From contig CAWIUF010000023.1 in NCBI GenBank assembly GCA_963839095.1, positions 11,564 to 75,563 of the forward strand: 64,000 bases of DNA, given 5' to 3'. Below the pieces are notes generated by a model. That model searched no databases. It was not told the origin of the DNA and was given only the letters and a program-made list of their open reading frames with translations. Positions 57,268 through 64,000 of this stretch are shown here, piece by piece (positions within the stretch are counted from its first letter, which is position 1; every line of letters begins with the position of its first letter). The stretch comes from Palsa-504 sp963839095. GTDB lineage: Bacteria > Actinomycetota > Actinomycetes > Streptosporangiales > Streptosporangiaceae. Both the position numbers and the translations under genes were made by a program.

Positions 57268-58551
57268 ATGCCGAACGATGAACGAGGCTCATGGCGCCGG
57301 ATGCGGCTGTGGGCGGCGGCCCACGCCATCGACGACATGTACCAGGGCCTGGTTCCGGCCAGCGTCCCGTACTTCGTCCTCGACCGCCACTACAGCTACG
57401 TGGCGGCCTCGGGCCTGACCCTGGCCGCGACGCTGGGCAGTTCGCTGCCGCAGCCGGTCATCGGGCTGCTGGTGGACAAGTGGCGGATGGGCTGGATGGC
57501 GGCCGCGGGCGTCAGCCTGGCGGGCATCGGAGCGGGCCTGTCCGGCCTGGCCCCGGCCTACCCGGTGGTCTGGGTGCTGCTGCTGGCCTCCGGGCTGGGC
57601 GTGGCCATGTTCCACCCGGCCGCGGGCACGTCGGCGCGAGCCTGCGCGGGCGAGAGCGCCTCGGCCATGAGCATCTTCGCCGCGGGCGGCAGCACCGGGT
57701 TCTTCCTGGCTCCGGTGCTGGCCACGCCCGCGCTGGTCTCGATCGGCCTCGGCGCCACCGCGCTGTTCATCCCGCCCGCGCTCCTGATCGGCCTGCTCCT
57801 GCTGCGCCATCAGCAGCGGGCCCGGGCTGCCCAGCGGTCCGGCCCCGGGGTCCCGGCCCCGGCGGGCATGGCCGGCCGGAACCGCTGGGCGCCGTTCCTG
57901 GTGATGACCGGGGTCGAGGTCGTGCGGTCGGTGGTGTTCTTCGGGGTGAATACGTTCATCGAGCTGTACTGGATCCACCACCTGGGGGCGAGCCGGGGCG
58001 TGGCCGGCGCGGCGCTGGCCAGCTTCCTGGTCGGCGGGGTGGCCGGCACGCTGCTCGGCGGGCGGATCGCCGACCGGCTCGGGCTGGTCCGCGCCCTCCA
58101 GATCGGGACCGTCGCCATGATTCCCGCCCTGGTCGCGCTGCGCCTGTGCCCGGGCGCGGGTCTCGCGCTGGCCGCCGCGGCGGCGTCGGGCCTGGCCGTC
58201 AACATCCCGTTCGCGGTCATGATCAAGCTGGGCCAGGACTACCTGCCGTCCCGGCCCGGCACCGCCTCCGGGGTCACGCTCGGGCTCGGCGTCAGCATCG
58301 GCGGGCTGGTGGCGCCGGCGTTCGGCGCCATCGCCGAGGCCCGGGGCACCGCCGCGGTCTTCACCGTCATGTGCTTCGTGCCGGTGCTCGCGCTGGTCCT
58401 CGGCGCGTTCCTGCCCGATCCGGGGGCGCCGGAAGGGCGGTCGGTGGCACACAGGGTACGCAAGAAGGTACTCCGGGTGCCACCGAGTCCGCAGGAGGCG
58501 GACGCGGAGGCCGGGGCGGGCGGGGGGCGGGCGGGGAGACGGGGACGTTAG
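57268..58551 (+). CDS. MFS transporter, fosmidomycin-resistance-like
   Basis: A 427-residue, about 12-helix major facilitator. AHAIDDMYQGLVPASVPYFVLDRHYSY at the start, LGVAMFHPAAGTSARA in the middle and GGRIADRLGLVRAL after helix 8 are typical of the Fsr (fosmidomycin resistance) and related sugar-efflux group. The C-terminal tail of 45 residues is Arg/Gly-rich and charged. ATG 57268 has TGGAGGG directly upstream. It is divergent from the AraC regulator. Intact. The substrate could be a drug or a metabolite. Confidence 0.9.
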   Translation: MPNDERGSWRRMRLWAAAHAIDDMYQGLVPASVPYFVLDRHYSYVAASGLTLAATLGSSLPQPVIGLLVDKWRMGWMAAAGVSLAGIGAGLSGLAPAYPVVWVLLLASGLGVAMFHPAAGTSARACAGESASAMSIFAAGGSTGFFLAPVLATPALVSIGLGATALFIPPALLIGLLLLRHQQRARAAQRSGPGVPAPAGMAGRNRWAPFLVMTGVEVVRSVVFFGVNTFIELYWIHHLGASRGVAGAALASFLVGGVAGTLLGGRIADRLGLVRALQIGTVAMIPALVALRLCPGAGLALAAAAASGLAVNIPFAVMIKLGQDYLPSRPGTASGVTLGLGVSIGGLVAPAFGAIAEARGTAAVFTVMCFVPVLALVLGAFLPDPGAPEGRSVAHRVRKKVLRVPPSPQEADAEAGAGGGRAGRRGR

Positions 58552-58799
58552 GTCTCGTCGTGTTCCTGGAGGTAGACGCGGAACTCCTCGATCGCTTCTT
58601 CCTGGTCGGGGCCGAGGTCAGTGACGAGGGCCATGTCGGTGCCGGTCCAGTAGGCGCCGGTGTAGTCGCCGTCGTCGAGCATCAGGAGGTGGTGATGCGC
58701 GATCTTGATGTGGTCACGCACTTCTTCCCACGAGACGCCGGGGGGCACCAGGCCGATGGCGGGCGTGTCGCTGTCATCGATATCCAGGTTCTCGAGCAT
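58548..58799 (-). CDS. Small acidic protein of unknown function, 83 aa
   Basis: MLENLDIDDSDTPAIGLVPP, then SWEEVRDHIKIAHHHLLMLD and DYTGAYWTGTDMALVTDLGP. Very acidic, with a His triplet in a probable helix and no Cys. Its codon use is typical of the genome and the start has GGGAGACGCC upstream. Not recognised as a known family. It overlaps the MFS end by four bases and lies downstream of no clear operon. Confidence 0.65.
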   Translation of the reverse strand: MLENLDIDDSDTPAIGLVPPGVSWEEVRDHIKIAHHHLLMLDDGDYTGAYWTGTDMALVTDLGPDQEEAIEEFRVYLQEHDET

Positions 58800-58880
58800 G
58801 GCGTCTCCCTCAGGGGGCTCCTAGGGTCATGCTGGGGGAAGAAGCCCACTCGTTCGGGATAATTTTGAGACGGCGGACGG

Positions 58881-59795
58881 TCAGCCTTCGCTCCCGGCGA
58901 TCGTGGTGAGGGCCTCGATCCGGCTGCCGCGCTCGCCGCGGGTCAGGAAGCGGTAGCCGAGGAAGCCGATGATCGCGATAACGAACGACATGACCAGCAT
59001 GATCGTGCCGAGCGCGTTCAGCGCCGGGCCGCCGTTGCCGCCGTGCTGGGTGGAGTAGATGATCACCGACATCGGGGTGTTGCCGGCGTTGGAGGAGAGC
59101 AGGTCGACGATGACGAAGTCGTCGATCACGCCCGAGAAGACCAGGATCGCGCTGGCGAAGATGGCCGGGGCGAGCAGCGGGATCATGACCCGGCGCATGG
59201 TCTGGAAGCGGCTGGCGCCCAGGTCCGCGGCGGCTTCCTCGTACTGGCGGCCGAGGGTGACCAGCCGTCCCTGGACGATGATCGCGGGCCAGCTCACGTT
59301 CCAGGTGACCAGGGCGAGGACCTCGGCGATGGTGCCCAGGTGCACGAACGTGAAGAGCACGGTGAAGACCAGGAACATGGCCACGCCGAAGATCAGCTCG
59401 GGGATCACGAAGGACAGGATCATCACGAAGTTGAAGGTGGCGGCGGTGCGGCCGCGCCACCGGTTGATGCCGAGCGCGAACGCCACCCCGAGCGGGACCG
59501 CGATGACCGTGGTCAGCACCGACAGCCGGACGGTCTGGATGACCGCGGCGTGCAGCTGCGGGTTGTGCAGCACCGAGAGGGTCTTGTCGCCGAAGTACCA
59601 CTTCCAGGTCAGGCCCTGGTAGGAGGCCTGCGAGCGGCCCTTGTTGAACGAGAACAGCACCGCGATGACGATCGGCACCAGCGACCAGACCAGGTAGAGC
59701 CAGGTGAAGGCCTCGAGGAACCACGGGTGGCGCCACGGGTTCCTGGGGTTCCAGCGGCTGATCGGGCGGGCCGGCGTTGCCGTGGGAGCGGTCAT
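58881..59795 (-). CDS. potC: ABC transporter permease, PotC-like
   Basis: A 304-residue permease with six membrane segments. The first is FLEAFTWLYLVWSLVPIVIAVLFSFNKG. The EAA loop, which contacts the ATPase, reads YEEAAADLGASRFQTMRRVMIPLLAP. It belongs to the PotC family of spermidine/putrescine-type importers. Its ATG at 59795 overlaps the PotB stop (ATGA). The last gene of the aminotransferase-potDBC operon; the matching ATPase is at 46 kb. Intact. Confidence 0.93.
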   Translation of the reverse strand: MTAPTATPARPISRWNPRNPWRHPWFLEAFTWLYLVWSLVPIVIAVLFSFNKGRSQASYQGLTWKWYFGDKTLSVLHNPQLHAAVIQTVRLSVLTTVIAVPLGVAFALGINRWRGRTAATFNFVMILSFVIPELIFGVAMFLVFTVLFTFVHLGTIAEVLALVTWNVSWPAIIVQGRLVTLGRQYEEAAADLGASRFQTMRRVMIPLLAPAIFASAILVFSGVIDDFVIVDLLSSNAGNTPMSVIIYSTQHGGNGGPALNALGTIMLVMSFVIAIIGFLGYRFLTRGERGSRIEALTTIAGSEG

Positions 59796-60679
59796 GATGC
59801 CACCTGGGAGGAGCGGTTGGTGGTGACGACGTAGTAGATCATCGGGATGAGCAGCACCAGCAGGAGCAGCAGCGACAGGACGGCGCCCTGGCCCTCCAGG
59901 CCGGGCGTGCCCAGCTGGCCCTGGATCAGGTTGCCGATCATCGAGGTGGACGCCGCGCCGGACATCAGCTGGTTGGTGTAGTAGTCGCCGAGCATCGGCA
60001 GCACGGTGATCAGCAGGCCGGTCGCGATCGGCTGCCGGGACATCGGGAGCGTGATGCTCACGAAGGTGCGGACCCGGCCCAGGCCGAGGTCGCGGCCGGC
60101 CTCGATCAGCGCGGGATTGATCCGGTCCAGGCCGGCGAAGAGCACCAGGATCAGGTACGGGATGTAGCCGTAGACCAGGCCACCGATGACCGTGACCGAC
60201 TTGCCGCCCAGCCAGTTGACGGCCGAGATGCCGAACCAGGACAGCACCGTGTTCGCGTACCCGCCGGTTTGCAGCAGGTCCACCCAGGCCAGCATGCGCA
60301 TCATGTAGCTGATCCAGAACGGGGCGATGAGCAGGATCAGGAACAGGCCCTTGCGGCGGCCGGAGAAGCGGGCCACGAAGTACGCGGCCGGGTAGCCGAT
60401 GACCAGGCACAGCAGGGCGGCGATGGCGACGTAGAGGACGGTCCGGAGCAGGATCGGGCCGGCGAACGAGGTGCTGCCGAACAGGTCGCGCCAGACGTTG
60501 ATGACGTTCGACGAGCTCCACTCGAAGGGGTTCCAGACCGCGACCGGCACCTCGAACAGCCGGTCCAGCTTGCCCATCGCGATCGCGAGGACCGCGTAGA
60601 ACGGCACGATGAACAGCAGCAGCAGCCACAGCACGCCCGGCACGGCCAGGGCGGCGTAGAAGCCGTTCTTGTTTCTCAT
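59792..60679 (-). CDS. potB: ABC transporter permease, PotB-like
   Basis: A 295-residue permease with six membrane segments: FYAALAVPGVLWLLLLFIVPFYAVLAIA first, then WISYMMRMLAWVDLLQTGG as in the PotB/HtpX-type consensus. The EAA loop is ALIEAGRDLGLGRVRTFVSITLP. It would form the channel with PotC. ATG 60679 has GGGAGG upstream. It is 12 bp downstream of the binding-protein gene and coupled to PotC. Intact. Confidence 0.93.
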   Translation of the reverse strand: MRNKNGFYAALAVPGVLWLLLLFIVPFYAVLAIAMGKLDRLFEVPVAVWNPFEWSSSNVINVWRDLFGSTSFAGPILLRTVLYVAIAALLCLVIGYPAAYFVARFSGRRKGLFLILLIAPFWISYMMRMLAWVDLLQTGGYANTVLSWFGISAVNWLGGKSVTVIGGLVYGYIPYLILVLFAGLDRINPALIEAGRDLGLGRVRTFVSITLPMSRQPIATGLLITVLPMLGDYYTNQLMSGAASTSMIGNLIQGQLGTPGLEGQGAVLSLLLLLVLLIPMIYYVVTTNRSSQVAS

Positions 60680-60691
60680 GACGCGGCCTCC

Positions 60692-61949
60692 CTAGATTCC
60701 GTTGCTCACGACGAGCCAGGCCTGCTGCCACAGCGCGTCGGCGTCGACGGGCAACTGCAGCTCGGATACGCCGCGGCGGAAGTCGGACTGCAGGACGACG
60801 GTGGAGGTCAGCGCCTTCGGCAGGATCTGCTCCTTGATCAGCACCTGCGGGGTCACGCCGGTCAGCGGCTGCATGTAGCCGTTGAAGCTGATGTTGTTCA
60901 GGACGTTCGGCAGGTCGAGGAAGTAGTTGAGGAACTCGTGGGCGAGTACCGGGTTGGCGGCCGACCTGAGGATGACGTTGGTGTCGTTGGCGACCGGACC
61001 GCGGCCGTCGGTGGGGAACCAGTAGCCGACCCGGCTGACCGGCACGCCCTTCGGCATGTAGTACCCGGCCGCGGCCATGTCCCCGGACCAGGCGTGGTGG
61101 ATCCAGGTGCTGGCGTCCGGGACCTCGGTGTAGTCGTTGTTGTCGATCCGGACGTTGACCAGGCTGCTGAGCTGCTCCAGGGACTTGCGGGCAGTCGGCG
61201 ATCTGGCGGTAGTCGGTGGTGTTCAGGTCGTAGATGCCGTTCTTCATCAGGCCGAGGCTGATGCCCTCCCGGTAGTCGTCCAGGATCGCGATCCGGCCCT
61301 TGTACTTGGGCTGCCAGAGCAGCTCCCAGGGGTTCTTCATCGCGTACGGGTTCTCGCTGACCAGGTCCTTACGCCAGGCGATCCCGGTCGTGTAGATGGT
61401 GTACGGCACCGTGTACTGCCAGCCCTGGTCGTAGAACGGGTTGGTGAAGTCGGGCCAGGCCTGGGAGATGTTCGGCAGGTAGGAGTGGTTGAGCGGCTGG
61501 ACCAGGTCGGACTCGATGAGCTGGCCGAGCACGTCGACGGTGGCCCCGACCAGCAGGTCGTACTGCAGGCCGCTGCGCAGCTTGGACAGCGCCTCGTTCA
61601 TCGTGTTGAACGTGGTGATCTGGACCTTGCACTTGAACTTCTTGGCGAAGGAGTTGACCACGTCCTGGTTGATGTAGGCGACCCAGGTGAAGAGCTGCAG
61701 GGTGGCGTCCTGCTCTTGCGCCAGGCTGGATTTGATGGCCTGGTTGTCCGGCCGGACGGGCCAGCGGACCGGGTGGCCCGGGCGCGGCAGCGGGACCGAC
61801 CCGGTGCCGGCCAGGGCGGAGGAGCACGCCTGGAGAAGGGGCGCGGCCCCGAGAGCGGCGAGCGCGCCGGCGCCGCCTTGCAGGAAGGACCTCCGGCTGA
61901 GCTTCCTGGGGGCGCCGTGGCCCTGCCAGCCTTCTCTCGGGTGCGCCAT
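60692..61949 (-). CDS. potD: ABC transporter substrate-binding lipoprotein, PotD-like (one frameshift near 61195)
   Basis: A protein of about 419 residues. The Tat-type signal SRRSFLQGGAGALAALGAAPLLQAC carries twin Arg and a lipobox Cys. The mature protein (ATLQLFTWVAYINQDVVNSFAKKF, then ISQAWPDFTNPFYDQGWQYTVPY) matches the spermidine/putrescine-binding family. The frame is lost near 61195, after DYRQIADC, and regained near 61080. Tat export of a binding lipoprotein is known in actinobacteria. It lies 4 bp after the aminotransferase gene. It binds the substrate outside the cell for PotB/PotC. Confidence 0.92.
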
Positions 61950-61953
61950 CGTG

Positions 61954-63354
61954 TCAGTCCTCGGTTCTGGCGTTGCCTGCTCTGCCGCTGTCACTTACGG
62001 CTTTGGCGAATTTAGCGAAGTTCGCGATCAGGCGGTCGATATCCGCCTCATTGTGCTGTACGGAGATCAGCCACTGCTCGATCTTGCCCCACGGCGGCAG
62101 GAAAACCCCGCCGTTGTGCTGGTAGAGCCAGTGGGCGTGGCTGTACCGGTCGTCCACGCCGAGGAAGCCGCGGTAGTTCGTGACCGGCTCATCGGAGAAG
62201 ACCACGCAGCCCTTGGCGCCCGCGGTGACGACGTGCGCGGTGAGGCCGTTCTTGTCGATGGCGTCGCCGATGCCGGCGGCGGCGCGCTGCCGGAGCTTTT
62301 CGATGTTCTCGTACGCCTGCGGCGTGGCCACCTCGGTGAGCATGGCCCGGGTCGCGGCCATGGCCAGCGGGTTGCCGTTGAAGGTGCCGACCATCTCGTA
62401 GCCGCCGCTGGCCACGTGCGCCATGACCGCCTCGGTGCCGCCGACGGCCGCCACGGCCACGCCGCCGCCGAGCGACTTGGCCAGCGTGATCAGGTCGGGC
62501 TGGACGTTCTCTTGCCGGGTGACACCGCCGGGGCCGACGGTGAGGCCGGTCTTGACCTCGTCGAAGGTGAGTAGTGCTCGATGGCGGTGGAGTAGTTCTT
62601 TGAGGCCGGCGAGGTAGCCGGGGGCGGGCTTGATGATCCCGGCGTTCATCATGACCGGCTCCAGGATCATGCCCGCGATCTGGCCCGGGTGCTCGTCCAG
62701 CAGGCGGGCCACGCCGTCCAGGTCGTTGAACGCGACGATCAGGGTCAGGTCGGTGATGGCCTTCGGGATGCCGGAGGAGGCCGGGGCGCTGACCGGCTTC
62801 TCCGCCGGGCCCGCCTCTTCCTCGCCGGGGGCCACCGAGACCTGCACCGAGTCGTGGTGGCCGTGGTAGCAGCCCTCGATCTTGATGATCAGGTCCCGGC
62901 CGGTGAGGGAGCGCATCAGGTGGATGGCGTCCATGGTGGCCTCGGTGCCGGAGTTGGCGAAGCGCCAGCTCGGCAGGCCGAACCGGGCAGCCAGCTCGGT
63001 CGCGACCGTGACGGCGTCGGGGGTGGGCTGGGCGAAGTGGGTGCCGTTGGCGGCCTGCTCGCTGATGGCCTGGGCGATGGCCGGGTGGGCGTGGCCGGCC
63101 AGGGCGGCGCCGTAGCCGCCGTGCAGGTCGACGTACTCGTTGCCGTCGACGTCCCAGACCTTCGAGCCGCGGCCGCGGCTGAGCCAGACCGGCTGCGGGG
63201 CGGTGATCTGCCAGCTGGAGGTGACACCGCCGGCGAGGCTGCGCTTGGCCTGCTCGGCGAGGCGGTGGGACTTGGGCTGGCGCTGGACGAAAATCTCCTC
63301 CTGCGCCGCGATGATCTCTTTCAGCTTGGTGTCGGTGGACATGTCGGTGCTCAC
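61954..63354 (-). CDS. Class III PLP aminotransferase (glutamate-1-semialdehyde-aminomutase-like)
   Basis: A 466-residue fold-type I transaminase. GGYGAALAGHAHPAIAQAI and RFANSGTEATMDAIHLMRSLTGR bind PLP phosphate. LLTFDEVKTGL has the PLP-Asp. LITLAKSLGGGVAVAAVGG has the Schiff-base Lys. It is closest to the HemL-like group, but its place first in the potDBC operon and behind operator copy 3 suggests a role in amine or amino-acid breakdown, not haem synthesis. GTG 63354 has GGGAG upstream; ATG 63342 is also possible. Intact. Confidence 0.92.
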   Translation of the reverse strand: MSTDMSTDTKLKEIIAAQEEIFVQRQPKSHRLAEQAKRSLAGGVTSSWQITAPQPVWLSRGRGSKVWDVDGNEYVDLHGGYGAALAGHAHPAIAQAISEQAANGTHFAQPTPDAVTVATELAARFGLPSWRFANSGTEATMDAIHLMRSLTGRDLIIKIEGCYHGHHDSVQVSVAPGEEEAGPAEKPVSAPASSGIPKAITDLTLIVAFNDLDGVARLLDEHPGQIAGMILEPVMMNAGIIKPAPGYLAGLKELLHRHRALLTFDEVKTGLTVGPGGVTRQENVQPDLITLAKSLGGGVAVAAVGGTEAVMAHVASGGYEMVGTFNGNPLAMAATRAMLTEVATPQAYENIEKLRQRAAAGIGDAIDKNGLTAHVVTAGAKGCVVFSDEPVTNYRGFLGVDDRYSHAHWLYQHNGGVFLPPWGKIEQWLISVQHNEADIDRLIANFAKFAKAVSDSGRAGNARTED

Positions 63355-63372
63355 GTAGAGGCTCCCAGTCTT

Positions 63373-63388
63373 GACTGAACGTTCAGTC
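63373..63388. promoter_or_regulatory. TetR-type operator copy 3 (perfect 16-bp palindrome GACTGAACGTTCAGTC)
   Basis: The best of the three copies: an unbroken palindrome, again with TT before and TA after it. It ends 19 bp upstream of the aminotransferase GTG start on the minus strand. Linked to the TetR gene at 45346 by identity with operator copy 2. Confidence 0.86.
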
Positions 63389-63414
63389 TAGGCCTGCGGC
63401 ACGGGCGGCGGCAA
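63385..63414 (-). promoter_or_regulatory. Predicted promoter of aminotransferase-potDBC operon
   Basis: On the minus strand TTGCCG (63414-63409), 18 bp, and TAGACT (63390-63385). The -10 overlaps the operator exactly as at the other two sites; the transcript would start about 24 bp before GTG 63354. Confidence 0.58.
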
Positions 63415-63462
63415 GAGGGGGTTGACCGGGAGGGGTGACGGAGTTAACTTATCTGTTATTCG

Positions 63463-63475
63463 GAAATATTATTTC
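63463..63475. promoter_or_regulatory. AT-rich palindrome GAAATA-T-TATTTC upstream of NCS2 gene
   Basis: A perfect 6-1-6 dyad stands in a 45-bp AT-rich stretch (63453-63490) that contrasts with the GC-rich surroundings, 67 bp before the permease start. It may be an operator or promoter of the permease gene. No known regulator consensus is claimed. Confidence 0.35.
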
Positions 63476-63542
63476 ACGATACGGAAGATGAATGGAGCCG
63501 CTGCGGACCGCGCAACCGGCTGATCGCCCGACTGGAGCTGTG

Positions 63543-64000
63543 ATGTCACTGACCAACGCACCCGAAGCCGTCCCGCCGGACACCGGGAACAGACCCGCGG
63601 TTCACCCCGTGGACGAGGTGCTGCCGGCGCCCCGGCTGTTCATCCTGGGGCTCCAGCACCTGTTCATCATGTACGCGGGGGCCGTGGCGGTGCCGCTCAT
63701 CGTGGGCGGGGCGCTGGGGCTGCCGGGATCCACGATCGGGCTGCTGGTCAACGCCGACCTGCTGGTCTCCGGGATCGCGACCGTGATCCAGAGCGTCGGC
63801 ATCGGCAAGATCTTCGGGGTGCGGCTGCCGGTGGTGGCGGGCGCGACGTTCACCGTGCTCAGCCCGATGATCATCGTGGCGCAGAAGTACGGGCTGGCCG
63901 CGGTGTACGGCGCGCTGCTGGTCTCGGGCGTGTTCGGCCTGCTCATCGCCAAGCCGTTCTCGATGATGGTGCGGTTCTTCCCGCCGCTGGTGGCGGGCAC
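63543..64000 (+). CDS. NCS2-family nucleobase:cation symporter, N-terminal part (cut by window edge)
   Basis: The first 152 residues of a purine/uracil permease. LFILGLQHLFIMYAGAVAVPLIVGGALGL is the family first helix with the conserved QH motif. GVRLPVVAGATFTVLSPMIIVA matches helix 3, and a third hydrophobic region follows. ATG 63543 has GGAG eight bases upstream. It probably imports xanthine, urate or uracil by proton symport. The rest lies outside the window. It is divergent from the aminotransferase operon. Confidence 0.92.
   Translation, partial: MSLTNAPEAVPPDTGNRPAVHPVDEVLPAPRLFILGLQHLFIMYAGAVAVPLIVGGALGLPGSTIGLLVNADLLVSGIATVIQSVGIGKIFGVRLPVVAGATFTVLSPMIIVAQKYGLAAVYGALLVSGVFGLLIAKPFSMMVRFFPPLVAG

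Noticed and set aside
61954..63354. Haem-pathway HemL assignment for the aminotransferase
   Set aside because: No other haem genes are near; it leads an ABC-importer operon behind the TetR operator.

Overview
The window is a 64 kb piece of a very GC-rich, gene-dense actinobacterial chromosome. GTG starts and 4-bp ATGA/GTGA stop-start overlaps are common. Regulators belong to the TetR, PadR, DeoR, MerR, ArsR, AraC, ECF-sigma and CGNR families. Other actinobacterial marks are F420/FMN split-barrel proteins, a DUF222-HNH protein, a DUF3516-type helicase and an IdeR/DmdR-type iron box. The genus cannot be fixed from the sequence; a soil actinomycete fits best. No tRNA, rRNA, CRISPR array, prophage or insertion sequence was seen. 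Every stretch between genes is shorter than 300 bases.

Layout. 1-3 kb: divergent catabolic genes (flavin monooxygenase and acyl-CoA dehydrogenase on minus; amine/amino-acid oxidase and cupin on plus). 3-6.6 kb: aldo/keto reductase, small membrane protein, ArsR-type regulator, Gfo/Idh/MocA dehydrogenase, ending in a strong terminator. 6.8-13.2 kb: a five-gene operon of DeoR regulator, APC permease, FGGY kinase and two flavoproteins. 13.3-16.8 kb: efeUOB iron uptake behind an iron box. 16.9-18.2 kb: PadR regulator and membrane protein. 18.2-26.7 kb: a 4 kb tandem duplication carrying helicase, GNAT and a secreted protein. 26.7-31 kb: VOC, dienelactone-hydrolase, deazaflavin and split-barrel genes. 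31-36.6 kb: DUF222-HNH protein, aminoglycoside-kinase-like protein, CoA-binding protein, aldo/keto reductase, deaminase-like protein, cupin. 36.6-41 kb: SnoaL-like protein, MerR, GMC oxidoreductase pair, lipoprotein. 41-47 kb: acyl-CoA synthetase, FAD oxidoreductase, TetR, PotA-like ATPase. 47-58.8 kb: ECF sigma, alcohol dehydrogenase, a multi-membrane hydrolase, nitrilase, MBL protein, EamA/CGNR, AraC/MFS. 58.9-64 kb: PotC, PotB, PotD and an aminotransferase, then the start of an NCS2 nucleobase permease.

The most interesting system is dispersed over the whole window. The same 16-bp operator, GACTGAA-N2-TTCAGTC, occurs three times (1407, 45255, 63373). Each copy covers the -10 element TAGACT of a minus-strand promoter. 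One copy lies next to a BetI-like TetR gene that is cotranscribed with a PotA-like ATPase. The genes behind these operators are an ABC importer split between two loci, a class III aminotransferase, an FAD amine/amino-acid oxidase with a cupin partner, a PYROXD2-like oxidoreductase, an NDP-forming acyl-CoA synthetase, an acyl-CoA dehydrogenase and a flavin monooxygenase. Together they look like uptake and oxidative breakdown of an amine or amino-acid-like substrate that enters acyl-CoA metabolism.

Quality warning. More than 40 single-base (rarely two-base) frameshifts interrupt otherwise well-conserved genes, often at G/C runs, and no in-frame stop from a substitution was seen. This looks like residual sequencing error rather than gene decay. 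Such genes are given as full spans with the break noted.
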